Below are positions 15,106 to 22,788 of a DNA stretch of 64,000 bases, in pieces. Under the pieces are notes generated by a model that did no database searches, had not been told where the DNA came from, and was given only the letters and a program-made list of their open reading frames with translations. The stretch lies in the NCBI RefSeq assembly GCF_016481275.1, contig NZ_JAEMNW010000015.1, forward strand, positions 1 through 64,000. The letters are read 5' to 3'. A program made the position numbers and the translations under genes. Positions within the stretch are counted from its first letter, which is position 1; each line of letters begins with the position of its first letter. Source of the DNA: Antrihabitans auranticaus (GTDB lineage: Bacteria; Actinomycetota; Actinomycetes; Mycobacteriales; Mycobacteriaceae).

Positions 15106-17099
15106 GACGATGCAGTCCGCAGGTTGCTCCTGTGACCCAGGGATTCGAGAATGCCGACGAGGTGCCGATGCAACACATCACCACCGATGATCGGCTCGGT
15201 CGGCATCAGCAATTCCGGCGGCGCGAGGACGAAGCCCCTGTCCTGCCAACCGCCCAAACCGCCGTGGCAACCGACAAGCGGCTCGAACGCGGCCACGTCA
15301 CGGGTGTAGGTGTCGATTGCACTGTTCACGTACAACTCCGGGGCTGCCGCCTGCTCCGTGGCTGCGAGCAGGACGGTCGGCGCATGCGCTCCGAACGGCA
15401 GCAATGGGTCTACTCCCTCGATGACACCGGATCGCAGATAGTGCCGACCGGCGGCGCCGATCGCGACCGGACCGTCCGCACCGAGCGCCGCGACGAAACC
15501 GATCCCGGGATGCGCAACCAGACCGGGCACCAGCGCTGGCCAGCGCTCCTCGATCTCTTCGAGCAGCAAACGCGTCGGCGCCGGTATGTACACAAGCCCG
15601 AGATTGCCACTGCCGAGGACGATCAGTTCGGCACCGGCGTCGGATTCGGTCGGCAGGATTCGCTGCCCGACCCTGGTGGCCGCGTTGTGCGAAACACCCG
15701 ACGAGAGGTCACCGGTCAGGTCTTCGAGCACCGAATCCACACGGCCCCAACCCTCGACGCTGCTCTCGATCCCCGTGGTGTGCGAGTGCGTGAGCGACTC
15801 GCACAGTTCGCTGAGATCGAGGCCGTACCGTGCCGCGAACGGCTCCCCCTGCGACTGCCCGTGATCGCTCAACAGCACGAAGTGATACCGCCGCGGCGCC
15901 CGGTCGGCAACCCGCTCGAGCACCGAAAGCACCTGATCGAGGCTGGTGAGCGCAGCCAGCGACTCGATCCGCGTACTGCCGGCGTGGTGCGCGATCTCGT
16001 CGTAGTCCACATAATCGACATAGATCGCCCGGGCGCCGCGCATCAGCTCCTCGCTGACCATCGTCGTATTGAGGTCCCGGAGCAACCCGTTGCTGAACGC
16101 ACGCAGCCCGGCGAACGTCCACGACCGGTGCACCCGAGGGTGCACGGCCAGCCGCTTCTGCCGAGCGGCCGAGAAGCGCTCCCGACCGATCTCGGCGAGT
16201 GTTCGGGTGACGCTGCGGGCCAACCCATCCGGTCGCAACAGGAATCGCGCGAACACCACCCGCGTGCGGCGTGAGCTGCGCGTGACTTCGAGCCTGCTCA
16301 TCGTCATCGCGGCCTTCGGAGCGTCGCCCGTGAACAGGTTCGAAATGGACACTCCGTCGTCTGCGAGGAGCCCGCGCCCGGTACTCGCGCGGGACTCGAT
16401 GATTCCCGCGTCTGCGGGCCGGTTCGCGACCAGTACGCGCCCGAGCTCACGGTCATACCAGCGGAACGCCGGCACCCCGGCCGCCGTGCCGTGCAAGATC
16501 GCCTGCTGGCTTGCGGGCGTCGTGCACGGCAATTGCACGATCCACTGATGGACAGACTGGGAACCGGCGTCCACCCAGCGCCGCAGCGTCGGCATCGTCC
16601 CGGACTGCAGCGCCCACTCCATCACCGGAAACGACACTCCGTCGAGCTGAACGAACAGGACCCCGTCGACCTCCGGATCGGTCACCGCGCTCTGCGGAAG
16701 TCGTAAAAGGCTGGCCACGAACGACTCGTCGGTACCCGCACTGAAGATCCAGACGAGCACCGTGCCGATGACCGCGGTGATCCAGGCGGCGGCGAGCGCG
16801 ATCCAGAACGAATCGACCTTGGCGCCCGGCACGACGGACATCGCCACCTGCATCACGACCGCTTGGCCGAAGATCGTGGCTACGACAACGGCGGCCCACC
16901 CGATCAGCGCGCTCAGTTGAACCAGGACCGGACGGACGATCATTCCGACCACGCCGGTCACCGCAGCCGCAACCAACGCCGGCTGCCAGGACGTAAACGT
17001 GAACCCCGGCAACAGAAAAGCCGTGAGCAGCAACGCAAAGAACGTGAGCAACCACGACGCGAGCAGTCTCACCACATCGGCAGCGCGCAGGCTCAGCAC
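15102..17099 (-). CDS. membrane-anchored type I phosphodiesterase/nucleotide pyrophosphatase family protein
   Basis: The 665-residue protein starts at a GTG with no clear ribosome binding site. Residues 1-125 hold four hydrophobic segments resembling the phage-holin-family-4 membrane domain. The remainder is an alkaline-phosphatase-superfamily domain. Metal and nucleophile signatures are visible: FVQLDGVSFPVM, PCTTPASQ (candidate nucleophile Thr), DYVDYDEIAHHAG and LLSDHGQSQG, with a late CHGG. This fusion recurs in actinobacteria, but I know of no assigned substrate. It heads an operon with a metallo-beta-lactamase-fold hydrolase and a SulP transporter, which could point to handling of a phosphodiester at the cell surface. 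Confidence 0.85.
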   Translation of the reverse strand: MLSLRAADVVRLLASWLLTFFALLLTAFLLPGFTFTSWQPALVAAAVTGVVGMIVRPVLVQLSALIGWAAVVVATIFGQAVVMQVAMSVVPGAKVDSFWIALAAAWITAVIGTVLVWIFSAGTDESFVASLLRLPQSAVTDPEVDGVLFVQLDGVSFPVMEWALQSGTMPTLRRWVDAGSQSVHQWIVQLPCTTPASQQAILHGTAAGVPAFRWYDRELGRVLVANRPADAGIIESRASTGRGLLADDGVSISNLFTGDAPKAAMTMSRLEVTRSSRRTRVVFARFLLRPDGLARSVTRTLAEIGRERFSAARQKRLAVHPRVHRSWTFAGLRAFSNGLLRDLNTTMVSEELMRGARAIYVDYVDYDEIAHHAGSTRIESLAALTSLDQVLSVLERVADRAPRRYHFVLLSDHGQSQGEPFAARYGLDLSELCESLTHSHTTGIESSVEGWGRVDSVLEDLTGDLSSGVSHNAATRVGQRILPTESDAGAELIVLGSGNLGLVYIPAPTRLLLEEIEERWPALVPGLVAHPGIGFVAALGADGPVAIGAAGRHYLRSGVIEGVDPLLPFGAHAPTVLLAATEQAAAPELYVNSAIDTYTRDVAAFEPLVGCHGGLGGWQDRGFVLAPPELLMPTEPIIGGDVLHRHLVGILESLGHRSNLRTASS

Positions 17100-17196
17100 G
17101 ATTCATGATCGCACGCGACTGCAATTCGACGTTGCGCAAATGGACTCGAGCGGTGAACGATCGAGTACGACTGTCGACTCGATCCAGGGAGCAACG

Positions 17197-17517
17197 ATGC
17201 CGAAGTACCTATGGAAAGTCCAGTATTCGACCGAGGGCGCGCAGGGCCTGCTCGACGAGGGCGGCTCGGCCCGCCGGGCGGTGATCACGAAGATGGTCGA
17301 AAGTGTCGGCGGCACGGTCGAGTCCTGCCACTTCGCACTCGGGGGCGATCAGCTGTATGTCATCGGGTCCGTACCCGACGAGGTAGCGGCAGCCACCCTT
17401 GCATTCCGGACGGCGGCATCGGGATCTGCCCGGTCCGAATCGATCCCGCTTCTGACGCCCGAACAGGTCGATGAGGCCGTCGAACGCGACGCCGACTATC
17501 GGGCGCCCGGAAAATAG
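17197..17517 (+). CDS. GYD domain protein
   Basis: The 106-residue protein starts at ATG 17197 after AGGGAGCAACG. Its sequence, KYLWKVQYSTEGAQGLL then GGTVESCHFALGGDQLYVIGSVPD, matches the GYD family of small ferredoxin-like-fold proteins (Pfam GYD), usually about 100 residues. No enzymatic role is established for the family. It is convergent with the alpha/beta hydrolase gene, 5 bases separating the stops. Confidence 0.85.
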   Translation: MPKYLWKVQYSTEGAQGLLDEGGSARRAVITKMVESVGGTVESCHFALGGDQLYVIGSVPDEVAAATLAFRTAASGSARSESIPLLTPEQVDEAVERDADYRAPGK

Positions 17518-17522
17518 CCCCG

Positions 17523-18767
17523 TCAGCCGAAGCGCTCGGTGAGCCACTCTCCGATGTCGGCTGCTGCCAGGCTGGCACCGGTCGGTTCACCGCGAACGAT
17601 CGGGCCGCCGAAGTGCGTTCCCGGCCGCCGCACACTCGACTTGTCGTCGGCGCCGAGCGCCGCGATCATTGCCTTCGCGTCGTCCGGGAAACATGCTTGG
17701 TCGCCGGATAATTCGATGAAGAGCGTCGGTGCAGTGACTGCAGGCGCGCAGCGCAGGAAGTCTGCGTTTGTCGACAATCCGGACCAGGTCGACAACCACG
17801 CGTCGGGCGTTGCGAAGCGCGCGAAACCGACGAGACCGTAGTTCGTCAGGTCGGGTCTGTGGCCGAACAGCGATCCGTACGGGCGGTCGTTCGGGCTCAG
17901 CGAAAGGTCGGTGAAGCGTAGGTCGGCGTCGGTCCGGTACACGGTCAGCACACGGGGCACCAGCGCGGCGCGGCGATCGCGCGCATCGTCGCTCGCCTTG
18001 TAGCGCCGCCGGGCAGCGCCGGCCTCGGCGACGCGCTCCCGCGCTATCGCATCGAGACGCGCGACTCGCTCACGCTGGGCCGCACGATATGCGCTGACGA
18101 ATTCGGTTGCGTACGAGGAGCTTTCGGGCGGTTCGGCAAACCCGTTCGCTGCCGAAAATGGGTTCAGCGCGGGGTCCGCCGACAGCGGATCCGCCTCGTC
18201 GATCACCGACGGGTCGATCAACCGCATCAGCAAGGCGCCCTGCCCAGGATGCGGCGCCATGAAGATGGCGCCGTCCGGAAGTGGCATGTCCGCACCGGCG
18301 AGGTCGATCGGCCGCCCGGCCGGCGTTTTGGCGATTCGCTCTTGCGCGGGCAGACCCGCCTGCTCGTGATAGTAGGCAAACAGCGCGCCACCACCGGAAT
18401 GGCCGAGTGTCACGATGTGCGCAAAACCGTGGTCGCGCAGGAACCGCTGTCCTGCAGCAGCATCCAGCAGTGCCTGCTCGTGCACGAGTGCGGTGTCGTT
18501 GTTGACCGACCGCGTGCCCTGGGTCCAGACGGCGAATCCACGGGCCAGCAACTCGGGAACCAGCACATGATGAGTCAGGTCCTGACGCGGGTGCATCAGG
18601 CTCACGACGGTCGTCGCGCTCGGAACAACGCGCAGGATGCCGGAAACCTTTGCCCCGTCGTGTGTTTCCAGCTCATGGACCGTGACGCCCGTCTCGGGCG
18701 GGATCTGTGCATTCTCGATGTACCGGCCGGCACCGAGACGTTCGGACGTCTGGGCGGTCTGGGTCAT
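17523..18767 (-). CDS. alpha/beta hydrolase, last gene of the maleate-isomerase operon
   Basis: The start at 18767 overlaps the stop of the upstream small gene (ATGA), giving 414 residues. A nucleophile elbow GHSGGG lies near residue 122, and a C-terminal His is available in GTHFGGP near residue 385. The acid may be in the ELSGDQACFPDD segment. An Arg/Ala-rich helical insertion sits between residues 215 and 265. Length and insertion are larger than in simple esterases. In context it could hydrolyse a ring-opened acyl or amide intermediate before maleate. That is inference; the sequence only shows a serine hydrolase. Confidence 0.85.
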   Translation of the reverse strand: MTQTAQTSERLGAGRYIENAQIPPETGVTVHELETHDGAKVSGILRVVPSATTVVSLMHPRQDLTHHVLVPELLARGFAVWTQGTRSVNNDTALVHEQALLDAAAGQRFLRDHGFAHIVTLGHSGGGALFAYYHEQAGLPAQERIAKTPAGRPIDLAGADMPLPDGAIFMAPHPGQGALLMRLIDPSVIDEADPLSADPALNPFSAANGFAEPPESSSYATEFVSAYRAAQRERVARLDAIARERVAEAGAARRRYKASDDARDRRAALVPRVLTVYRTDADLRFTDLSLSPNDRPYGSLFGHRPDLTNYGLVGFARFATPDAWLSTWSGLSTNADFLRCAPAVTAPTLFIELSGDQACFPDDAKAMIAALGADDKSSVRRPGTHFGGPIVRGEPTGASLAAADIGEWLTERFG

Positions 18768-19009
18768 AGCGGCTCGATTCGCATTGCATCTTTGTCCCAC
18801 TGCGTAATTCGCGAGGCACCCAGCCCTGCGACGCTGCTGTACCAGACCGCGTGCCGGCAGCCCGTTTCGCGCCGGTCGATGACGATCGGCAAATCGGAGG
18901 CGATGCGGAAGTACGGGCCGATCCGATCGACGGTGACCGCTGGATCGACACTGGCCACGTCCACGACAGGGACGTTCTCGGGAACGTCGAGGATGAACAG
19001 CGTCGTCAT
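18764..19009 (-). CDS. small uncharacterised protein (81 aa) between VOC and hydrolase genes
   Basis: The 81-residue frame is bounded by ATGA overlaps on both sides, with the VOC gene upstream and the alpha/beta hydrolase gene downstream. This strongly supports a real, co-translated gene. It begins TTLFILDVPENVPVVDV and ends DKDAMRIEPL, is rich in beta-branched residues and has a single Cys. No domain is recognised. An accessory subunit or small beta-fold protein of the pathway is possible. Confidence 0.75.
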   Translation of the reverse strand: MTTLFILDVPENVPVVDVASVDPAVTVDRIGPYFRIASDLPIVIDRRETGCRHAVWYSSVAGLGASRITQWDKDAMRIEPL

Positions 19010-19620
19010 CGGTTACTCAACTCCCAGGCGGCCGCGCGCTCGACGATCAACTCGGCTTTGCGCGTCAGCAACGCCGCCATGCTCGGATCGGGACCGCTCA
19101 CGACGTCGAGGAGCGCGTCGATCGTCAGATTTGCGTCGAGATCCTCCTGCGGCGTCACCGGACGCAGGGCGCGCGTTATTTCGATCATGTAGCCGTTGGG
19201 ATCGTGGGTGTAGATGGATTCGATCGTCTCGTGCTGAACCTGCATCTCGACGGGCCACTTGCTGTCGTCGAGGCGGCGGCGGTACTCCAGCAGAGCCCGC
19301 TCGCTGTCGACATGAATGGCGAGGTGACGCGAACGGATGAACCAAATAGGCACGTGCTGTTCGAATTTCGCATAGACGTCACCCTGCGGTCCACCGTCGA
19401 ACGGTTCGAGGCCGAAGTAGTAGAAGAAGGCGAGTCGATCGTCTTTCCCTATGTCGAAGAAGAAGTGAATGAAGTCGGGATGCTTGTCCGGACCCCATCC
19501 CGCTGCGCAGATCGAATGCACCACAGGGAAACCGAGCACATCGCGATAGAACGTGACTGTTCCCGCCGGGTCGAATGTCGGGAAGGCGGCGTGGTCGACG
19601 CCGCGGACCATGTGCTCCAT
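19006..19620 (-). CDS. VOC (glyoxalase/extradiol dioxygenase) superfamily metalloenzyme
   Basis: The start at ATG 19620 follows TAGGAGTAAGAGC and gives 204 residues. Putative metal ligands are His in RGVDHAAF near residue 9, His in SRHLAIHV near 115 and Glu in GYMIEITR near 160, the usual VOC arrangement. FYRDVLGFPVV and HDPNGYMIEI are classic glyoxalase/dioxygenase motifs. The C-terminal 45 residues are an extra helical tail. The gene lies immediately after maleate isomerase in the operon, so a ring-cleaving or related step is the natural hypothesis. Lyase or isomerase activity is equally compatible. Confidence 0.85.
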   Translation of the reverse strand: MEHMVRGVDHAAFPTFDPAGTVTFYRDVLGFPVVHSICAAGWGPDKHPDFIHFFFDIGKDDRLAFFYYFGLEPFDGGPQGDVYAKFEQHVPIWFIRSRHLAIHVDSERALLEYRRRLDDSKWPVEMQVQHETIESIYTHDPNGYMIEITRALRPVTPQEDLDANLTIDALLDVVSGPDPSMAALLTRKAELIVERAAAWELSNR

Positions 19621-19630
19621 GCTCTTACTC

Positions 19631-20395
19631 CTATGCGGGTACTGATACTGCGGATACGGAGTCGGCCCGAAGCAGGCTGCCCGCACCCGGGATGGCGACG
19701 GAAAGCCCGAGGCTGCGCAGAATGCTGTAGGCGCCGGCGGTCGCCGCGGACAGGACGGGAACGCCGAACTCCCCCTCGGCGTCGTCGACCAGGTCGAGCG
19801 ACGGCATCTGCACGCACGCCGAAATGACAAGTGCATCGACATCTTCGAGGTCGAGCGATCGCGCTGCTTCGAGAACTCTGTCGCCTGGAATACAGCCGAC
19901 TTCGGCGTTGTCCGCTACTTCGAGGGCACGCCAGTCTGCGACGACGAAACCCTCGGCCTCGAGATAGGCGACTACCTTCTCCGCCAGCGGACGCAGGTAC
20001 GGGGTGACGAGGGCGATTCGCCGTGCGCCGAGCGCATGTAAACCTTCCACGAGCGCGCCCGCGCTGGATCGAACCAGCGCGTCCGAACCACCGGCGGCGA
20101 GTTGTTCTGCGACAGCACCCTCGACGCGTTGATGCTCACCAGGCCCGCCGACCATCAACGCCACCAGGCAGGCATAGAGAATCACTTCGGGACCCGCATC
20201 CGCGATCTCCATGACGCAGCGCTCACGTTGGGCATTCATCGCGGCGAGCTGTTCGGGCGACACCGTGTGCATCCGCATCCGCGTCGAGTGAAACGAAAAA
20301 CGCGAATCATCATGGCGTGCGAGTAAAGCCGGCATTTCGGTCTCCACGGTGACGTTCGAGCTCGGCACCACCAGACCTATGCGATGAATCCCCAT
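19631..20395 (-). CDS. maleate cis-trans isomerase (Asp/Glu racemase superfamily)
   Basis: From the ATG at 20395 (preceded by GGAAGGTTTGCCG) the protein is 254 residues. Cys76 (LYACLVAL) and Cys194 (ISACVQMP) fall exactly at the numbers of the two catalytic cysteines described for Nocardia farcinica maleate isomerase. Arylmalonate decarboxylases keep only one of the two. VVPSSNVTVETEMP at the N-terminus is also typical. The reaction is maleate to fumarate, the final step of the nicotinate and other maleamate/maleate routes. It is the first gene of the left operon, driven by the promoter at 20428-20456. Confidence 0.88.
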   Translation of the reverse strand: MGIHRIGLVVPSSNVTVETEMPALLARHDDSRFSFHSTRMRMHTVSPEQLAAMNAQRERCVMEIADAGPEVILYACLVALMVGGPGEHQRVEGAVAEQLAAGGSDALVRSSAGALVEGLHALGARRIALVTPYLRPLAEKVVAYLEAEGFVVADWRALEVADNAEVGCIPGDRVLEAARSLDLEDVDALVISACVQMPSLDLVDDAEGEFGVPVLSAATAGAYSILRSLGLSVAIPGAGSLLRADSVSAVSVPA

Positions 20396-20427
20396 CGGCA
20401 AACCTTCCGTTGTTTACGTGTATGACA

Positions 20428-20456
20428 ATTATTCGACGTTCACGAAAGCATGTCAA
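20428..20456 (-). promoter_or_regulatory. promoter of the maleate isomerase operon
   Basis: On the reverse strand TTGACA (20456-20451) and AATAAT (20433-20428) are separated by 17 bases, 33 bases before the ATG at 20395. The near-consensus spacing and hexamers make this a good sigma-70-type promoter. Confidence 0.7.
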
Positions 20457-20494
20457 GAGCGCTACACAGGGGTGACCCTGTTCACAATTGGGAC

Positions 20495-20533
20495 TTGACA
20501 CATCGTCATTGACGTCAAATACTTTACGAAGAC
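20495..20533 (+). promoter_or_regulatory. promoter and operator-like palindromes of the hyuAB operon
   Basis: TTGACA (20495-20500) and AATACT (20518-20523) are 17 bases apart. The perfect palindrome TTGACGTCAA (20509-20518) lies between them, and a second inverted repeat, TTACG-aaga-CGTAA, lies just downstream. A repressor bound here would block polymerase. The TetR protein encoded at 28415 is the obvious candidate. Confidence 0.6.
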
Positions 20534-20566
20534 GTAAGACACCACAGATTGAGGAGTACATCCGCC

Positions 20567-22669
20567 ATGGGGTATGTGATCGGTGTGGACGTCGGTGGCA
20601 CGTTCACCGACGCTGTTCTGGACGACGACGCAGGCACGGTCTTCGCGGCAAAAGCGCCGTCGACGCCGCCCGACTATTCACAAGGGGTGCTCGACGTCCT
20701 CGATGCGCTCGCGGCGCAACTCGGGGTGCCGATCGAGGAAATGCTCGCCAAGACCCACCACATCGCCCATGGCACGACGTCGTCTCTGAACGCGCTCGTA
20801 ACGGGCAACGTTCCGCCGGTCGGCTTCCTGACCACCAAGGGCCATCGCGACTCGATCTACATCATGAACGTCGAAGGTCGCTACCTCGGGCGCTCACCGG
20901 AACAACTACAGAACGTGATGGGGCAGAGCAAGTCCCATGGCCTGGTCCCGAAGAAGCACGCGCTCGAAGTGACCGAGCGCCTCGACAGGGACGGCAACGT
21001 CGTCGTCGCACTCGACGAGGTGTCGGCGCGCGCTGCGATCGAATCGCTGCTCGCCGATGGACTGCGCGCCATTGCTGTTTCCCTGCTGTGGTCGTTCCGG
21101 AATCCTGCGCACGAGCAACGTATTCGCGAACTGGTCCACGAAATCGACCCCTCCGTCTTCGTCTCACTCTCGAGCGAGGTCAGCCCGCGAATCCGCGAGT
21201 TCGCCCGCAACGCAACCACAATCATGAGTACGCAGATCGGCACCGGCCTGCGTGACTATCTCGGAAATCTCGAAGCGAAACTTCGCGAGCGCAAGCTCGC
21301 CGGTCCCCTTCTGGTGATGCAGAGCAACGGTGGCGCAGTCGCTGCCGCGGAAGCACCGCGAAATGCGATCAGCACGGTGGGCTCGGTTCTCACCGGTGGC
21401 GTAGTCGGCGCGGTCTCACTCGGCAAACAACTCGGGCACAGGAACATCATCGCCACCGACGTCGGCGGAACCACGTTCCTCGTCGGACTCGTCGTCGATG
21501 GTGAGCCGGTTCGAGCGAGCAGCACGATCATCAACCATCATCCGATCAACGTTCCGACGCTGAAAGTCCATGCCATCGGGTCAGGTGGCGGCGCGATCGC
21601 ATGGCTCGACGCAGGCGGCAACCTGCAGGTCGGACCGCACAGCGCGCAAGCTGTTCCAGGCCCCGCGTGTTACGGGCAAGGTGGCACGGAACCGACCAAC
21701 GCCGACGCCAACCTCGTGCTCGGAATCCTGCCCGAACGTGGACTGCTCGGCGGCCGCAAACCACTCGACAAGGAGCTCGCCCGCGAAGCAATTCGAGTCA
21801 AAATTGCCGAGCCGCTCGGACTTTCGATCGAAGATGCGGCCGCAGCCATCTACGCGGTGCAGAACGCCCAGACCGGTGACCTCCTGCGCAAGACCGTCGT
21901 CGAAGCCGGTCACGATCCGCGCGACTTCGTGCTCTACGCCTTCGGCGGAGCCGGCCCGGCGCACTGCGCCGCATACGCAGCCGAGGTCGGCGTTCGCGAG
22001 GTCATCGTCCCACTCGGTCAGGTTGCCTCCGCGTTCTCCGCATACGGGCTTGCGGCATCGAACATCGTTCTCGCCGCCGAGCTGTCGGACCCCGGACCGA
22101 TGCCGATGGACCCGCTCCGGGCCGAGAAGAACTTCGACCGCCTCGAATCCCAGGTACGCGAGCAGCTCGACCGGCAGGGGCTCACGTACTCCAGTGTCGA
22201 GGTCGAGCGCGAAATCGACATGCGCTTCGCCATGCAACTCGCCGAAGTGGCGACCCCGATTCCGGGCGGCACTCTGGACTCCACGGCTATCGCGCACGCA
22301 TCGGAACTGTTCGAACAGCGGTACGCCGAGTTGTACGGCGCCGGAAGCGGTTTCCGCGAGGCGGGTATTCAGGCCATCACCTTCCGCGTTCGCATGACCG
22401 GTGTGCTGCCCTTCTCCCCCGCACTGCCCGACCTCAAATCCGCCGACTCCCCGGACGCAACCCCAGCCCGGATCGGCAGTCGCAAAGTATGCCTGGACGG
22501 AACCCTCGGCTACGTCGACACCGACGTCTACGACTACAGCCTGCTGCGCGCCGGTCACGTGCTCGCCGGTCCGGCCATCGTCGAGGTGCCCACCACCACA
22601 GTCGTCGTACCGCACGCCACCACCGGCACCGTCGACCGCCTCGGCAACCTCAACATCGTCGCCCAGTAG
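20567..22669 (+). CDS. hydantoinase/oxoprolinase/acetone-carboxylase-type subunit A (HyuA)
   Basis: The 700-residue protein starts at ATG 20567 after GAGGAG. It has the N-terminal ASKHA-type ATP-binding motif VIGVDVGGTFTDAVL and a second phosphate motif ATDVGGTTFLV near residue 310. VHAIGSGGGAIAWLD and FGGAGPAHC follow near 345 and 472. The family includes N-methylhydantoinase A, 5-oxoprolinase and acetone/acetophenone carboxylase subunits, all of which use ATP to activate a carbonyl. With HyuB (22783) it should form an AB complex. A 104-bp insertion now separates the two genes. Confidence 0.93.
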   Translation: MGYVIGVDVGGTFTDAVLDDDAGTVFAAKAPSTPPDYSQGVLDVLDALAAQLGVPIEEMLAKTHHIAHGTTSSLNALVTGNVPPVGFLTTKGHRDSIYIMNVEGRYLGRSPEQLQNVMGQSKSHGLVPKKHALEVTERLDRDGNVVVALDEVSARAAIESLLADGLRAIAVSLLWSFRNPAHEQRIRELVHEIDPSVFVSLSSEVSPRIREFARNATTIMSTQIGTGLRDYLGNLEAKLRERKLAGPLLVMQSNGGAVAAAEAPRNAISTVGSVLTGGVVGAVSLGKQLGHRNIIATDVGGTTFLVGLVVDGEPVRASSTIINHHPINVPTLKVHAIGSGGGAIAWLDAGGNLQVGPHSAQAVPGPACYGQGGTEPTNADANLVLGILPERGLLGGRKPLDKELAREAIRVKIAEPLGLSIEDAAAAIYAVQNAQTGDLLRKTVVEAGHDPRDFVLYAFGGAGPAHCAAYAAEVGVREVIVPLGQVASAFSAYGLAASNIVLAAELSDPGPMPMDPLRAEKNFDRLESQVREQLDRQGLTYSSVEVEREIDMRFAMQLAEVATPIPGGTLDSTAIAHASELFEQRYAELYGAGSGFREAGIQAITFRVRMTGVLPFSPALPDLKSADSPDATPARIGSRKVCLDGTLGYVDTDVYDYSLLRAGHVLAGPAIVEVPTTTVVVPHATTGTVDRLGNLNIVAQ

Positions 22670-22676
22670 GAGCAGA

Positions 22677-22788
22677 TCATGACCCTATTTCCCGGTTCGC
22701 CCCTTCCTTCCGCTCCTCGCTCCGCTCCTCGCTCGTCCCTCGCTGCGGTACTCGCTGCGATGCTCAGGAAGGACCTCACCTCATGACC
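22677..22788. mobile_element. miniature (~104 bp) inserted element at the hyuA-hyuB junction with 8-bp target duplication
   Basis: The 8-mer TCATGACC occurs at 22677-22684 and again at 22781-22788, flanking the insert as a target-site duplication would. Inside are short inverted ends CCTTCCT (22702-22708) and AGGAAGG (22766-22772) and a tandem CGCTCCTCGCTC (22711-22722, 22723-22734). Without it, the original GGAGCAGATC-ATGACC-ATGGCC start of hyuB would be restored. It encodes no transposase and would depend on another one, or it may be a repetitive intergenic element. Confidence 0.6.
22679..22786 (+). CDS. 35-codon leader peptide created by the inserted element, overlapping hyuB
   Basis: The old hyuB ribosome binding site (GGAG, 7 bases before the ATG) now starts a frame that runs through the insert. 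It is rich in Ser, Ala, Pro and Arg (SAPRSAPRSS). It ends with TGA overlapping the ATG of hyuB (ATGA at 22783-22786). It has no homology I recognise. Its likely effect is translational coupling of hyuB to upstream ribosomes rather than a peptide function. Confidence 0.45.
   Translation: MTLFPGSPLPSAPRSAPRSSLAAVLAAMLRKDLTS

Noticed and set aside
19631-20395. arylmalonate decarboxylase
   Set aside because: Both Cys76 and Cys194 are present, as in maleate isomerase; decarboxylases keep only one of the pair.
21581-22615. 344-aa reverse frame antisense to hyuA
   Set aside because: Shadow frame; His/Asp/Val-rich composition arises from reading the complementary strand.
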